A stretch of DNA of 32,875 nt from the NCBI RefSeq assembly GCF_002119425.1, contig NZ_MDSU01000002.1, forward strand, positions 1 to 32,875. The letters are read 5' to 3'. Both the position numbers and the translations under genes were made by a program. Below are positions 14,848-23,522 of this stretch, piece after piece. This stretch comes from Desulfurella amilsii (lineage in GTDB: Bacteria > Campylobacterota_A > Desulfurellia > Desulfurellales > Desulfurellaceae). Under the pieces are notes generated by a model. The model saw only the letters and a program-made list of their open reading frames with translations, was not told where the DNA came from and did not search any database. Position 1 is the first letter of the stretch; each line of letters starts with the position of its first letter.

Positions 14848-16093
14848 GATTGCCTCCTATAAATGCAGGCGGGGTATTCGGATTGCTTGGATTGAATACC
14901 GGTGCAGGCGGATTAAACGGCATACTGCCATTCATTTGATTTGATTCTGTGCCAGCCTGCTGTCCTGTTTTAGTGTGAGAGTTGCTTGTAAAAACTACTG
15001 AATTTTTTGTTTCTGATTTAAAAGATAAAGGCAGAAAAGCTTCACCTTCTGGGCCGTTTACATAAATACCATTTGACTCTATGCGTGTAACACGGTAACC
15101 GGGTGCTACATTATCACCGACACCAGCTCTAAATATACTGTTTTGATATTGAACCACTGCTATTTTTTTATCCTTGTAATCATAAATTAGATTAACCGAT
15201 ACTTTTCCTAAAACATTTGAGTTTGACATTGAAGCCGAACCATTGTTGTTGTTAAAGTTTGGCGGAGGAACATTAAAAGGCATACTGCCTTGCGCTTGAG
15301 TTGGAAATGGCACAGTTCCGCTTGGCATTGACGGCGGGGCAGGTAATTTTACAGGCGGAGGCGCTATAACGGGAAGCTGTGGTTTTTCTTCTTTTGCTTC
15401 TTTTACGGGCTTATTTAAAGACTGCATTTCGTCTTGTGTTTTTAAAATATCTTTTTGAAGTTTTAAAATATCAAGCGATTTTTCATAGTAATTTTTCATT
15501 TGGTCTAACTTGTATTCTTGTGTCGGCTCTAAACTGAATATATCAAAAGACTTGTTTACGGTTTTTACGATAGCACTTGCGTTTTGCTGAATACTTTTAG
15601 GAGAAAGCGGATTTGCTACCGCATTTGACGCTGTGGCATTAGTGCTGTTGGTTGCATTTGTAGCATTAACCGTAGCATTAATTGCAGTTGCGGGTTTTGC
15701 AATAGGTTTTTTTGCAACAGTATTAATATGTGGAGTTTGTATTTTTGACTCTGATAATTTTTGCTCAAAAGTATAACCACCATAAACTGCTACAACAGCC
15801 AAAACTGCTATTATTGAAATATAAGCTTTTTTACCTAACGGCTTCTTTTTAAGCTCATTGCTGATATTGCCTTGATTGTCATTTTTTTTCTTCTTTTTAA
15901 AAAAACTCATTGCTGACGTAAGATTAATTTGTTTCTTTTTAAGTTCATCATCTTGTTTGTTTTCTTTATTTTCAGCAGTGTTTTCATTATCAAGGAGTTC
16001 ATCGTCATCGTTTTCAAGATTAACTTTATTTTGAATTTCGCTAATAGTTTCTTTCAAATCTTTATCTTTATCTTTTTCATTTTCGTTCATCAT
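14840..16093 (-). CDS. PilP-like periplasmic connector with long linkers
   Basis: 417 residues. A highly charged cytoplasmic N-terminus (about 1-88) leads to one membrane helix (89-106, AYISIIAVLAVVAVYGGYTF). Next come a low-complexity linker with many N-x-T/S sites (139-175), a coiled coil (200-228), a Pro-rich stretch with LPAPPSMPS, and a compact beta domain (296-357: GKVSVNLIYDY..., FRAGVGDNVAPGYRVTRIES, GIYVNGPEGEAFLPL). The last domain matches the PilP / GspC homology-region fold that binds the secretin N0 domain. Typical PilP proteins are much shorter and often lipoproteins, so the added cytoplasmic and linker parts are unusual. ATG 16093 or 16090 both fit AAGGAG. Confidence 0.65.
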   Translation of the reverse strand: MMNENEKDKDKDLKETISEIQNKVNLENDDDELLDNENTAENKENKQDDELKKKQINLTSAMSFFKKKKKNDNQGNISNELKKKPLGKKAYISIIAVLAVVAVYGGYTFEQKLSESKIQTPHINTVAKKPIAKPATAINATVNATNATNSTNATASNAVANPLSPKSIQQNASAIVKTVNKSFDIFSLEPTQEYKLDQMKNYYEKSLDILKLQKDILKTQDEMQSLNKPVKEAKEEKPQLPVIAPPPVKLPAPPSMPSGTVPFPTQAQGSMPFNVPPPNFNNNNGSASMSNSNVLGKVSVNLIYDYKDKKIAVVQYQNSIFRAGVGDNVAPGYRVTRIESNGIYVNGPEGEAFLPLSFKSETKNSVVFTSNSHTKTGQQAGTESNQMNGSMPFNPPAPVFNPSNPNTPPAFIGGNHE

Positions 16094-17018
16094 TTAACTC
16101 CTTTTGCAAATAAGCTTTCATTAAAAATGCTTTTGAGAGTTCATCTTGTCCCATATTTTTAAGTATATTGGCTATTTTTATGTTTACTGCCGTATTGCTC
16201 GGATCTACTAAATTTGCTTTATAATAATATTTTAAAGCATCAAGTTTATCGTTTGCTGTTATATAATTATCTCCTATGTAAGTATAAGCGTTTACTTCAT
16301 CTGTTTTATTGCCTAATGCTTGTGCGCATAATGCCATATCAAACAATGTTTGATTTTTGGAATCAATATTTGCGTCTTTATTTTCAATATAGCTTTGTGC
16401 AAAATCATCATAAGCTTTCTTGTATTCGTGATTTACAAGCTCATATTTACCCAAAGCTGTATAGTATTGAGATTTATTAGTTATTTGAGTATTTATATTT
16501 GCTTTTTTGAGTGTTTCATAAATAGTTTTGGTATCAGACAAATCACCATTGTCAATCATTTTTATCAAAGCATCTGACATATTATCTAAGTTTGGCGGAG
16601 GCGGCGGTGGTGTTGGGGTATTTACTACCGAAACCACTTTTTCATTAGGTAATACAGGTATTGCAGATGTGCCATTGTCTGCTGTTGCTATTGCAGTGCT
16701 GTTTCCTGCAACTGCTGTTGCAGTGGTATTTGTTGCAACTGCTGTTGCAGTGGTATTTTCTGTTTGAGGCTGTAATCCTCCCTCTCCATTTACTCCAACA
16801 ACTGTTTTCTCATATTTGTAAGTATAATGCGCTGGTATGTAGGCTCCGCCCACTACCTGTGCGGGCACATAGACTTTATGAATATCCATTTTAGAAAGGT
16901 TATTTGTAACTTCTTTTTTCCCTTGTTCTACTCCATTCTGGTAAACCTGCTGTTGATTTGTAGCGCAAGATGACACAGCTAAAGCGGTTATTACTGATAC
17001 AATTAATGCCTTTTTCAC
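16077..17018 (-). CDS. Lipoprotein with 9-residue sequon repeats and C-terminal TPR
   Basis: 313 residues from GTG 17018 (GGAGG upstream; GTGA overlap with the traC stop). The signal peptide ends in the lipobox VSSC, giving a lipidated Cys at residue 18. An early VYVPAQVVGGAYIPAHYTYK segment resembles the cell-envelope lipoprotein motif also present in TraV here. Residues 88-123 hold four 9-residue repeats, each beginning N-x-T (NTTATAVAT, NTTATAVAG, NSTAIATAD, NGTSAIPVL). A polyproline stretch then leads to TPR-like helices at 145-313. It lies between traC and the PilP-like gene, at the seam between the two machines, and could be a secretin pilotin or scaffold. That role is inference. Confidence 0.75.
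   Translation of the reverse strand: MKKALIVSVITALAVSSCATNQQQVYQNGVEQGKKEVTNNLSKMDIHKVYVPAQVVGGAYIPAHYTYKYEKTVVGVNGEGGLQPQTENTTATAVATNTTATAVAGNSTAIATADNGTSAIPVLPNEKVVSVVNTPTPPPPPPNLDNMSDALIKMIDNGDLSDTKTIYETLKKANINTQITNKSQYYTALGKYELVNHEYKKAYDDFAQSYIENKDANIDSKNQTLFDMALCAQALGNKTDEVNAYTYIGDNYITANDKLDALKYYYKANLVDPSNTAVNIKIANILKNMGQDELSKAFLMKAYLQKELNDERK
16707..16758 (-). repeat. 27-bp tandem repeat coding for 9-residue N-x-T units
   Basis: Two copies of a 25-base sequence (16707-16731 and 16734-16758) have a 27-base period. A degenerate third copy lies at about 16680-16706. They encode the NTTATAVAx repeats of the lipoprotein. Two copies are identical in DNA, so the duplication is recent. Confidence 0.85.
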
Positions 17019-19504
17019 TCTTTTTCCTCCTTTATTAGGGTTTCTATCGCTAATCCTAAATTTCCATCGCATTTTTCTAAATATCTGTCTAATTTTGCAT
17101 TATCTTTATCGTTTGTAGTAGATAGCCAATAAGTGTATCGGCTTGGTGTAAGCCTTATTACTCCGCTTATATTGTCCCCTATTTTAACAAAACACTCTGA
17201 ATAGTTAGCGGTTCTTTTGACGCTTATATATTGATTAAGCTCATAAGGTGTAAGCATAAGGCTGTTTGCGTTTCTTTGTATTGAGTTTTGAGAGTTCATA
17301 AGCAGAAACTTATTTGCGCTGTTGTTGAATATCGCAATACCTGCGTTGGAACTGAAAAAGTCCTCAAAGTCCTGCGTAATTGTTACAAGCTGGGCTCCGT
17401 GCTTTCTATAAGTCTTAACAATTTCAATAAAAAATTGACTTGTTGATTTAATTCCCATTAATCGCCAAACTTCGTCCATAATCAAGTATTTTTTGCGACC
17501 TCTTAATTTCGGATTTTGAATAATATTTGCATAAAAGTAAGCAACTGACATAAACCAAGCAGTCAAAAGCTCATCATCGTTTATTCCGCCTATCTCAAAA
17601 ACCGTAAAAGGATTTTCTATATTAAACTTATTCGGTCCGTCAAAGAAACTTCCATATCGTCCTTTCTTAGAAAAAGGCACAAGCCTGTTTGCTATTTCCT
17701 GCCCTAAATCTCCTTTCGTGCGTAAAAGCTCAATAAAATCAGAAATCATAACTTCTCTGTTTTCTTCTGCTTGTATTTTTGATAAATCAAGTATAGCTTC
17801 TTCAAGAATACCTGTTTTTTCTCTGCTTAAATAGTCTTTATCTGACTCCATACCGGTAGCCATAAAACGCAATATATTTGACAAAAATACAAGCTGTTCC
17901 TTATCGCTAAAATTAAAATTATAGAAAGGGTTGATTGTTATAGGGTTTGAAATGCTTAAAGTAATATATTGTCCGTTGTAAAGGTTGCAAAGCTTTTTAT
18001 AAGAGTTACCTTTATCTATAACCAATATAAACGGATCTTCTCTTGTAGCCTGCAAGATATAATCGCACATAAAAAACGATTTGCCTGCTCCTGTTATACC
18101 TAAAACAACTGCGTGCGGGTTTGGTGTAATCTCATTGTTAAAGCAGTCAAGAGTAAGCACATTGCCTCTGCGGTCAAGATACATCTGACTTCCGTTATGC
18201 GTTCCTTGAAATTCTGGATAAAAAGAAACGATATCGGCTGTATGATGCGGGTAAAGTTTTCTTGTGCGTCTTAAAACACTGTCATACTCTTTTCTATAAA
18301 AGAAAGGCAATGTATTTAAGAACACAGGAAATATTACGGGGTCAGTTTCGTGGATACATTGTATTCCATATAATTCCAATCTTGTTATTAAAGTTTCTAC
18401 ATCTTTGTATTTAACCAAAAAAGTAATCATAGTATTATTGAGATAGATATTATTTTTGTATATATCCTCCAAAACCTGCATTATTTCAGCCTTTATAGTA
18501 TTTGACTTTATATCTGCTCCTGTTTTGGTAAATGAAAAAGCAAATTTCTTTTTGATTTCAAGTGCCATTATTTCTTTTTCTTTTGGGTTTGTAAAAACAT
18601 TTATAGTGCATAAAAAGTCATCAAGCATATCTGCAAGAGTAAAGTTGTTGTTGTCCTCTATAAAGAAAAAGTTGGTTTCTGTTCCTGCTATCGCATTGAC
18701 GCTTACTACTGCGTAGGGTTCATTGCCGAAATAAATCTTATCGTTATCAATAGTGATATTTGTATTAATAAGCTGTTCGCTTAAAGGCAAAAGCTTATCA
18801 TAGCCTTTGACTGTTCTTGGCTGATGGTTAAATACAGGATAGAAATAGTCTAAAAATTTGTCTGCGTTAATTCTTTCCGATTTGATACCTATAATTCTGA
18901 ATGAGTCCATTAAAGAGTCAATTGCTCTGTTAAGTTTTCTTAAATCTTGTTTCCCAGCTTTATCATATATATGCAAATTATTTTCTGCGTTGCCGAAAAG
19001 CGTTTCCATAATGCCTTTATCCTGCTGTGGTCTTTTTGTAACAAGCGTTACTGCAAATATCCTCTTAAATGTCTTTGCCGAATATTTAAGTCCGTTTATT
19101 TCACATATATCGTTTGATTTAAATAAATCTATTTTTTCATTAACAGCTTTTTTTACAACACTCGGCAAATCCTGTTTTGTTTCTTTTTTTAAATACATAT
19201 TTATTACAGGGTCTTTTATATCTGCTCCCCTTGTAGAGATTAAAAAAGGCTGTAAAATCATATCAGGGTAATAGTGGTTGAATACTGTTGCAAGTCCGCT
19301 GAAAACTCTATCTAAAAATTTATCATAGATAGCGTTTGGAGGCGTTACTTCAAACAACATTGATATTGAACCGTCTTTATTTAAAAAGTATCCATCATCT
19401 TCAAAATAAAAAAGATATGGCAAATAGGTTTGTATTCTTAATTTGTTGTCTTCTGGAAGTTCTATTAAAGGTATTTCAGACTTTTTCTTTTTAGAAAAAA
19501 TCAT
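17015..19504 (-). CDS. traC: F-type T4SS ATPase TraC (VirB4 family)
   Basis: 829 residues, close to the length of F TraC. Walker A is GITGAGKS (469-476) and Walker B is YLIMDEVW (673-680, D677/E678). The N-terminal half is the VirB4/TraC domain (FEVTPPNAIYDKFLDRVFSG near residues 51-70). A TQDFEDFF motif follows Walker B, as in VirB4 proteins. TraC powers pilus assembly and substrate transfer at the inner membrane. ATG 19504 overlaps the traV stop by 4 bases. The gene order (traV, then traC) is the F order. Confident call. Confidence 0.95.
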   Translation of the reverse strand: MIFSKKKKSEIPLIELPEDNKLRIQTYLPYLFYFEDDGYFLNKDGSISMLFEVTPPNAIYDKFLDRVFSGLATVFNHYYPDMILQPFLISTRGADIKDPVINMYLKKETKQDLPSVVKKAVNEKIDLFKSNDICEINGLKYSAKTFKRIFAVTLVTKRPQQDKGIMETLFGNAENNLHIYDKAGKQDLRKLNRAIDSLMDSFRIIGIKSERINADKFLDYFYPVFNHQPRTVKGYDKLLPLSEQLINTNITIDNDKIYFGNEPYAVVSVNAIAGTETNFFFIEDNNNFTLADMLDDFLCTINVFTNPKEKEIMALEIKKKFAFSFTKTGADIKSNTIKAEIMQVLEDIYKNNIYLNNTMITFLVKYKDVETLITRLELYGIQCIHETDPVIFPVFLNTLPFFYRKEYDSVLRRTRKLYPHHTADIVSFYPEFQGTHNGSQMYLDRRGNVLTLDCFNNEITPNPHAVVLGITGAGKSFFMCDYILQATREDPFILVIDKGNSYKKLCNLYNGQYITLSISNPITINPFYNFNFSDKEQLVFLSNILRFMATGMESDKDYLSREKTGILEEAILDLSKIQAEENREVMISDFIELLRTKGDLGQEIANRLVPFSKKGRYGSFFDGPNKFNIENPFTVFEIGGINDDELLTAWFMSVAYFYANIIQNPKLRGRKKYLIMDEVWRLMGIKSTSQFFIEIVKTYRKHGAQLVTITQDFEDFFSSNAGIAIFNNSANKFLLMNSQNSIQRNANSLMLTPYELNQYISVKRTANYSECFVKIGDNISGVIRLTPSRYTYWLSTTNDKDNAKLDRYLEKCDGNLGLAIETLIKEEKE

Positions 19505-19842
19505 TGTGTTTTCTCCACTTCAAGACCTAAATTAATAGGGTTTTTTGTAGAATTGATATACCAAGTAGGGTTATTGATTTGGACAAATATCCAGTGTCCT
19601 GTAATAAACACTCTTTTATCCTGTGTAGTATGCGGCGGTATCCACATAGGCTGAATTACAGGAGGCTCAATAACAGGAACTTGGCTTACGCTTTCCTGCG
19701 GTATGTTTGTCTTTATATTAATTTCTGTCTGCGAATCATTATTATACGCACTTGTCATATTCTCTTTCGGTTTTAATTCGTTTGATGTAGCACAGCTTGC
19801 TAAAAATATTAAACTGCATAAAGCCATAATTGTTTTTTTCAT
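19501..19842 (-). CDS. traV: TraV-like outer-membrane lipoprotein
   Basis: 113 residues from ATG 19842 (TGATG overlap with traB). MKKTIMALCSLIFLASC is a lipoprotein signal, with lipobox LASC and lipidated Cys at 17. The mature part has a Pro-rich segment (VIEPPVIQPMWIPPH) and a C-terminal RVFITGHWIFV, a 'WxPxH...GHW' pattern seen in some envelope proteins. Sequence similarity to F TraV is not obvious. The assignment rests on lipobox, length and exact position between traB and traC. TraV anchors the core complex (TraK/TraB) to the outer membrane. Confidence 0.75.
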   Translation of the reverse strand: MKKTIMALCSLIFLASCATSNELKPKENMTSAYNNDSQTEINIKTNIPQESVSQVPVIEPPVIQPMWIPPHTTQDKRVFITGHWIFVQINNPTWYINSTKNPINLGLEVEKTQ

Positions 19843-21080
19843 CAATCCACTCCTCTAAATCCGTATTGATTTATATTATTCAGTTTATAGCCTGTTATAA
19901 CTGCTCCTTTTTCTACAACAAGATACGCTTTTGTTCCTGCTGGAACATAAATCATATCTACAAGATTATTTAATTTATTTGCATAATACTGCGATAATGC
20001 GTTTGCTCCTCCTGCAAGCCCTGCATAACCGCTGTATTTTCCTACCTGTCCTCCGTTAACCGATGTTTCTACTGTGCCTGATGTAGTTAAAGATGAGTTT
20101 TGGTTAGCCATTGACATAGCACTTCCAAAGCCCTGTAAAACTCCTGATAAAAAGCTTCCTGTTAAGTATTTGCCTGTAACAGATATTACTTTGCCTTTTA
20201 TGCCGTATGCACTGTCTTTCTGTGCCGATAAATAACCGCTGATTTTAAAGTTTTCTGATTTTCCATTAGGCAAAACACAGGACAACTCATAAGCATTTAC
20301 AAAAGCCCTTTCGCTGGCTTGATTGCCTTGTGCTTTGGCTAAAACTTTACAGGATTTCAATGGTATTCTTGTATGATTTGGCCCGTAAAACATTTCATTA
20401 ACATTAAGCAAGGTTGGCAATTCCTGCCCTGATGTAATAGGGGCATAAATACCGCTTACTAATGTAACAGACACTATTGATCCATCTGGCAAAGTTACAT
20501 AATTGTCATCATTTTTTGACTGCTGATTTGCAGTTGTATTGCTTTGTGTAGCATTGACATTAATTGATTGTATTCTTGCTGGCGGCGGAGGCGGTGGTGT
20601 AGGCGCAGGCATACTGACATTATTATTTTGCGGTGGCAAAGATGGTGGTGCCGACTGCTGAATAGGATTTGGATTTGACGGCAAAGACGGCGGTGCAGGT
20701 AGCTGTGCCTGCTGTGACTGCTGTTGTTTTACTATATCTTTTAATTGCTGTATGCTTTGAGTATTGTTTGCAGTAGCGTTTGCAATTTGGCTTATTTTCT
20801 GGTCTAATTGTTTCTGTAATAAAACAGAATTGTTAAGTTGAAGCGTTGAGTTTGTAGAGTTTGTTTTTTGATGAACTTTCTTTGAGTTATTGCTTAGTAT
20901 TCCTTTTATCGTAAAAAAAAGGAATACTAAGACTACAGCCATAAGTATAAATATTTTGTTTTTGAAATTAGGCGGTAAGTTATTTAAAGGATTTTTTGAG
21001 TTTGTTTGTTTTTCGTCTTTCGTTCCTTTATTGATAACACCACCGCTTATATTGCTTTCTTGGTTTTTATTCTCTTCCAT
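19842..21080 (-). CDS. traB: F-type T4SS core protein TraB (VirB10 family)
   Basis: 412 residues. A short cytoplasmic part is followed by a membrane helix (about 42-61, NKIFILMAVVLVFLFFTIKG). Then comes a linker with N-x-S/T sites at 74, 77, 83, 101, 105, 176 and 181, a coiled coil, and a Pro-rich region with LPAPPSLPS and six consecutive prolines. The C-terminal beta-barrel domain is VirB10-like: SGIYAPITSGQELPTLLNV, the antenna-like SFLSGVLQGFGSAMSMAN and the VPAGTKAYLVVEKGAVI end. It spans both membranes and couples inner-membrane ATPases to the outer-membrane channel. ATG 21080 follows the traK stop directly, with GGGAGG upstream. Confidence 0.92.
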   Translation of the reverse strand: MEENKNQESNISGGVINKGTKDEKQTNSKNPLNNLPPNFKNKIFILMAVVLVFLFFTIKGILSNNSKKVHQKTNSTNSTLQLNNSVLLQKQLDQKISQIANATANNTQSIQQLKDIVKQQQSQQAQLPAPPSLPSNPNPIQQSAPPSLPPQNNNVSMPAPTPPPPPPARIQSINVNATQSNTTANQQSKNDDNYVTLPDGSIVSVTLVSGIYAPITSGQELPTLLNVNEMFYGPNHTRIPLKSCKVLAKAQGNQASERAFVNAYELSCVLPNGKSENFKISGYLSAQKDSAYGIKGKVISVTGKYLTGSFLSGVLQGFGSAMSMANQNSSLTTSGTVETSVNGGQVGKYSGYAGLAGGANALSQYYANKLNNLVDMIYVPAGTKAYLVVEKGAVITGYKLNNINQYGFRGVD

Positions 21081-22196
21081 CTATTCAAGCCTCCCTTTGT
21101 ATGATGTGATAAACCATATCTTACTTTCTTGGCTTGGGTTTAAATACATATCATCAACAGCTATGCCGAGTAAATTTTTAAAATATATCTTTTCATAGGG
21201 AACTCTTATTCTTACAGGTGATATGTTTTTAATTATGCCTTCATATGCTGTATATATTTGTCCTTGATAGCTTTTTATAAGCGTTAATGTTATATCTTTT
21301 GTTAAATACGATACTGTTGGGTTTTTAATAACCGCAACATCTAAATCATCGCTGTGATTTCTTACTTCAATAAGGAAATTTGATATGCTGTCGCTTTCTT
21401 CCTGCATTGCTGACGAAGTATTTATATTTTTTTTCTGTATGTCGTTAACAATTAAAGTCAAAGGGGCTTGAGATGCAGACTGCAAAAAAAAATGATAAAT
21501 ATTGCCGTTGGTGCAGTTGATATATAAATCTCCTCCAATATTATCTGCAAGCGGTTTCAAGAAAAGCTTATTGTCTGAAACTTCCGCAGAAATCTTATCT
21601 GTGCTTATGCCTGTTATTAGTTTTGAAATATGTGCAGGCAAGTCAATTTCCGTAGTTCTTTCATTCATTAAACCTACATTTATAATTTGGTTGGGTGTAT
21701 ATTCTATTGTTTCAACATTACCATTGGAATCTGCAAGCGGTTTTACAAGTGCGCTTGACGGCGGAGGAGTGCTGTTTACAGCAGGCATAGCTTGCTGTGG
21801 CTGTGTGCTTGCTTGTTCTTGTGCTTGTGAATTAAATAATATAGATAAGTAATTGCCTGACTGCGATACAGAATATTTTACATCAGGATTAGCTATAAAT
21901 GCTATTCTAAAAAAATGCTCACTTGAATGCAAAGCAGTTTTTGCAAGATAGATTTCCTTTCCTGACATAGTCAAACTGTTTGGCACTTTACCGCTTTTGC
22001 TGTCTGTATTTAGAATGTCCAGAATAATAATTTTAGAGTTTTTATCTTTTTGCGTTGAGATTTTATATTTTATAGCTTGGGTTGCTTCTATCGCACAAGT
22101 ATTGTCTATACACGCAATAGACTTAATAGTATTTGCATTTACTATACTTGGTAACAAAAGCATAGCAGTAGCCATTAAAAAATGTTTTGTTTTCAA
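21081..22196 (-). CDS. traK: F-type T4SS core protein TraK (VirB9-like), TTG start
   Basis: 371 residues. The TTG at 22196 is chosen because GGAGG lies 6 bases upstream; a TTG two codons earlier lies directly against the ribosome binding site. The signal peptide (KTKHFLMATAMLLLPSIVNA) is followed by a beta-rich domain with GGDLYINCTNGNIYHFFLQS, then a C-terminal half matching TraK (RNHSDDLDVAVIKNPTVSYL, IRVPYEKIYFKNLLGIAV). TraK forms the outer-membrane ring of the channel with TraV and TraB. Position between traE and traB follows the F order. Confidence 0.85.
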   Translation of the reverse strand: MKTKHFLMATAMLLLPSIVNANTIKSIACIDNTCAIEATQAIKYKISTQKDKNSKIIILDILNTDSKSGKVPNSLTMSGKEIYLAKTALHSSEHFFRIAFIANPDVKYSVSQSGNYLSILFNSQAQEQASTQPQQAMPAVNSTPPPSSALVKPLADSNGNVETIEYTPNQIINVGLMNERTTEIDLPAHISKLITGISTDKISAEVSDNKLFLKPLADNIGGDLYINCTNGNIYHFFLQSASQAPLTLIVNDIQKKNINTSSAMQEESDSISNFLIEVRNHSDDLDVAVIKNPTVSYLTKDITLTLIKSYQGQIYTAYEGIIKNISPVRIRVPYEKIYFKNLLGIAVDDMYLNPSQESKIWFITSYKGRLE

Positions 22197-22198
22197 AA

Positions 22199-22810
22199 TC
22201 AACCTCCATTGTTTTCTTTTTCTTGAATTATTTTAACATCTGATACATACAAGCCAAAAGGGTTTTCTAAACTCGGATTGCCTTTAACAATAGTAATATC
22301 AAAACTGACTTTCTGCGCATTGGCAACCGAATCATAGTAATTGCTTACATTTGCTTTATTTACTTTTATTAAAAATGTATTTTTGTCTATTATTTTTACC
22401 GCAACATCTTTTGCGGTAAACGATATTGAACTTGCATAGTTTTGAGATGTAAATGTTTGTTTTATATTTCTTGCGTAGCGTTCAATAGATTGATACATAG
22501 CAGGCAAAGCCAAATTTTCGGCCTCTTTTACTCTATCGTCAAAATTAGCAGGAGTAAAAGAGTATAAAAGGCTTAAATAGTTTTGTGTAAAGTTATAAAT
22601 AACTTCACCTTGATACTGTGATGGTATTACAACACCGTTGTAGCCAGAAGTTACGACATAGACAGGTTTTGGAGATAGAAAATACTTTCCAAGCATATAA
22701 CCAAATAAAATAACCATCAACGCTAATGCTAATGTCTCCAAAACCGCTATGCGCAATGTAAAAATTCTTAATTTTTCATCGTCCTTCCAAAATTCCCAAT
22801 ATTTCTTCAC
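22199..22810 (-). CDS. traE: F-type T4SS protein TraE (VirB5/VirB8-like position), GTG start
   Basis: 203 residues. KKYWEFWKDDEKLRIFTLRI is a short cytoplasmic part, followed by one membrane helix (about 25-46, LETLALALMVILFGYMLGKY) and a periplasmic domain typical of the TraE family (FTPANFDDRVKEAENLALP, FDITIVKGNPSLENPFGLYV). TraE is an inner-membrane assembly protein needed for pilus extension. The start is GTG 22810, overlapping the traL stop (GTGA), with only a weak AAGGCGG upstream, so it is probably coupled. Confidence 0.9.
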   Translation of the reverse strand: MKKYWEFWKDDEKLRIFTLRIAVLETLALALMVILFGYMLGKYFLSPKPVYVVTSGYNGVVIPSQYQGEVIYNFTQNYLSLLYSFTPANFDDRVKEAENLALPAMYQSIERYARNIKQTFTSQNYASSISFTAKDVAVKIIDKNTFLIKVNKANVSNYYDSVANAQKVSFDITIVKGNPSLENPFGLYVSDVKIIQEKENNGG

Positions 22811-23085
22811 TTAACTAAAACCGCCTTGTTACCTAAATATTTTATTGGCATTCCAAAAGTTATATTTAGATTTTTATAAAGCGTTTGAAAGATTATGCCT
22901 TTTGGTTTATTGTTTTTATATCTGTTAACCGCTACCATTCCAAGCAGGGTTATAATTAACAGTAAAAGCAGGTTGTTTACAAAAAAAATCAACAGTCCTA
23001 TAATGCCCGCTCCGACAATACCGTCTTCTTTGTCAAAGATAAAAACCTTTAAAGGTTCGTCAATTATTTTAGGAACATTTCTCAT
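22807..23085 (-). CDS. traL: F-type T4SS protein TraL
   Basis: 92 residues. It starts MRNVPKIIDEPLKVFIFDKE, matching the TraL pattern 'IP..LDEP......'. Two adjacent membrane segments follow (GIIGLLIFFVNNLLLLLIITLLG), then NRYKNNKPKGIIFQTLYK. TraL is a small inner-membrane pilus assembly protein, with VirB3 as its P-type counterpart. ATG 23085 is favoured over a GTG two codons earlier by AGAGGT spacing. The stop overlaps traE. Confidence 0.9.
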   Translation of the reverse strand: MRNVPKIIDEPLKVFIFDKEDGIVGAGIIGLLIFFVNNLLLLLIITLLGMVAVNRYKNNKPKGIIFQTLYKNLNITFGMPIKYLGNKAVLVK

Positions 23086-23094
23086 AAACACCTC

Positions 23095-23442
23095 TTATTG
23101 ATGGAACATACTCCAAACTTCATTTGACAAACCTGTTGCAAATGCTAACAAGATTGCCATACCCCACATAATAAATGCCGTCGCCGCTGATTTCCAAAGC
23201 ATAACAATACCGCCGAATACAAACACAACAAACAAAACTTTACCTAAAACATTGTAAAGCAAGTTTGAAAGCGTATTTCCTGCCTGCTCTATGGCACCAT
23301 TGCCGGTAGTTGACGCTACTGTGCTTGCAAAAGAATGGTCTGTTAAAACTAAAAAACACAAACCGATTAATAAGACTGTTACTAAGATTTTAATTTTTCT
23401 GTCTTGCAGTAAGATATTTAAGTAACCTAAATAGGCAAGCAT
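23095..23442 (-). CDS. traA: TraA-like conjugative pilin (VirB2/TraA family)
   Basis: 115 residues. A long leader with a hydrophobic core (KILVTVLLIGLCFLVLTDHSFA) would be cut by signal peptidase after SFA. The mature chain of about 76 residues has two hydrophobic helices (VLGKVLFVVFVFGGIVMLW and FIMWGMAILLAFATGL). This is the F TraA layout of long leader, short mature pilin and two helices. The position right before traL supports it. AGGAGG lies 8 bases before ATG 23442, and a near-consensus promoter stands upstream. N-acetylation by the TraX-like protein at the other end of the window is a reasonable inference. Confidence 0.85.
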   Translation of the reverse strand: MLAYLGYLNILLQDRKIKILVTVLLIGLCFLVLTDHSFASTVASTTGNGAIEQAGNTLSNLLYNVLGKVLFVVFVFGGIVMLWKSAATAFIMWGMAILLAFATGLSNEVWSMFHQ

Positions 23443-23474
23443 AACCGATACCTCCTAATAAAATTCTTAATATT

Positions 23475-23502
23475 ATTATAGGTATTTAAATTAAAAAGTC
23501 AA
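23475..23502 (-). promoter_or_regulatory. Promoter of the T4SS operon
   Basis: TTGACT (23502-23497), a 16-base spacer, and a perfect TATAAT (23480-23475). A long T-rich tract upstream could serve as an UP element. The predicted start is near 23468, and AGGAGG follows in a short leader of about 25 bases. This is the best-matching promoter of the window, as expected for pilin expression. Confidence 0.85.
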
Positions 23503-23522
23503 TAAAAAAAAATAAAAACATA

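Noticed and set aside
14327-16758. Tandem repeats considered as a CRISPR array
   Set aside because: The units are 12 and 27 bases, without spacers, and in frame with coding sequence; they encode protein repeats.
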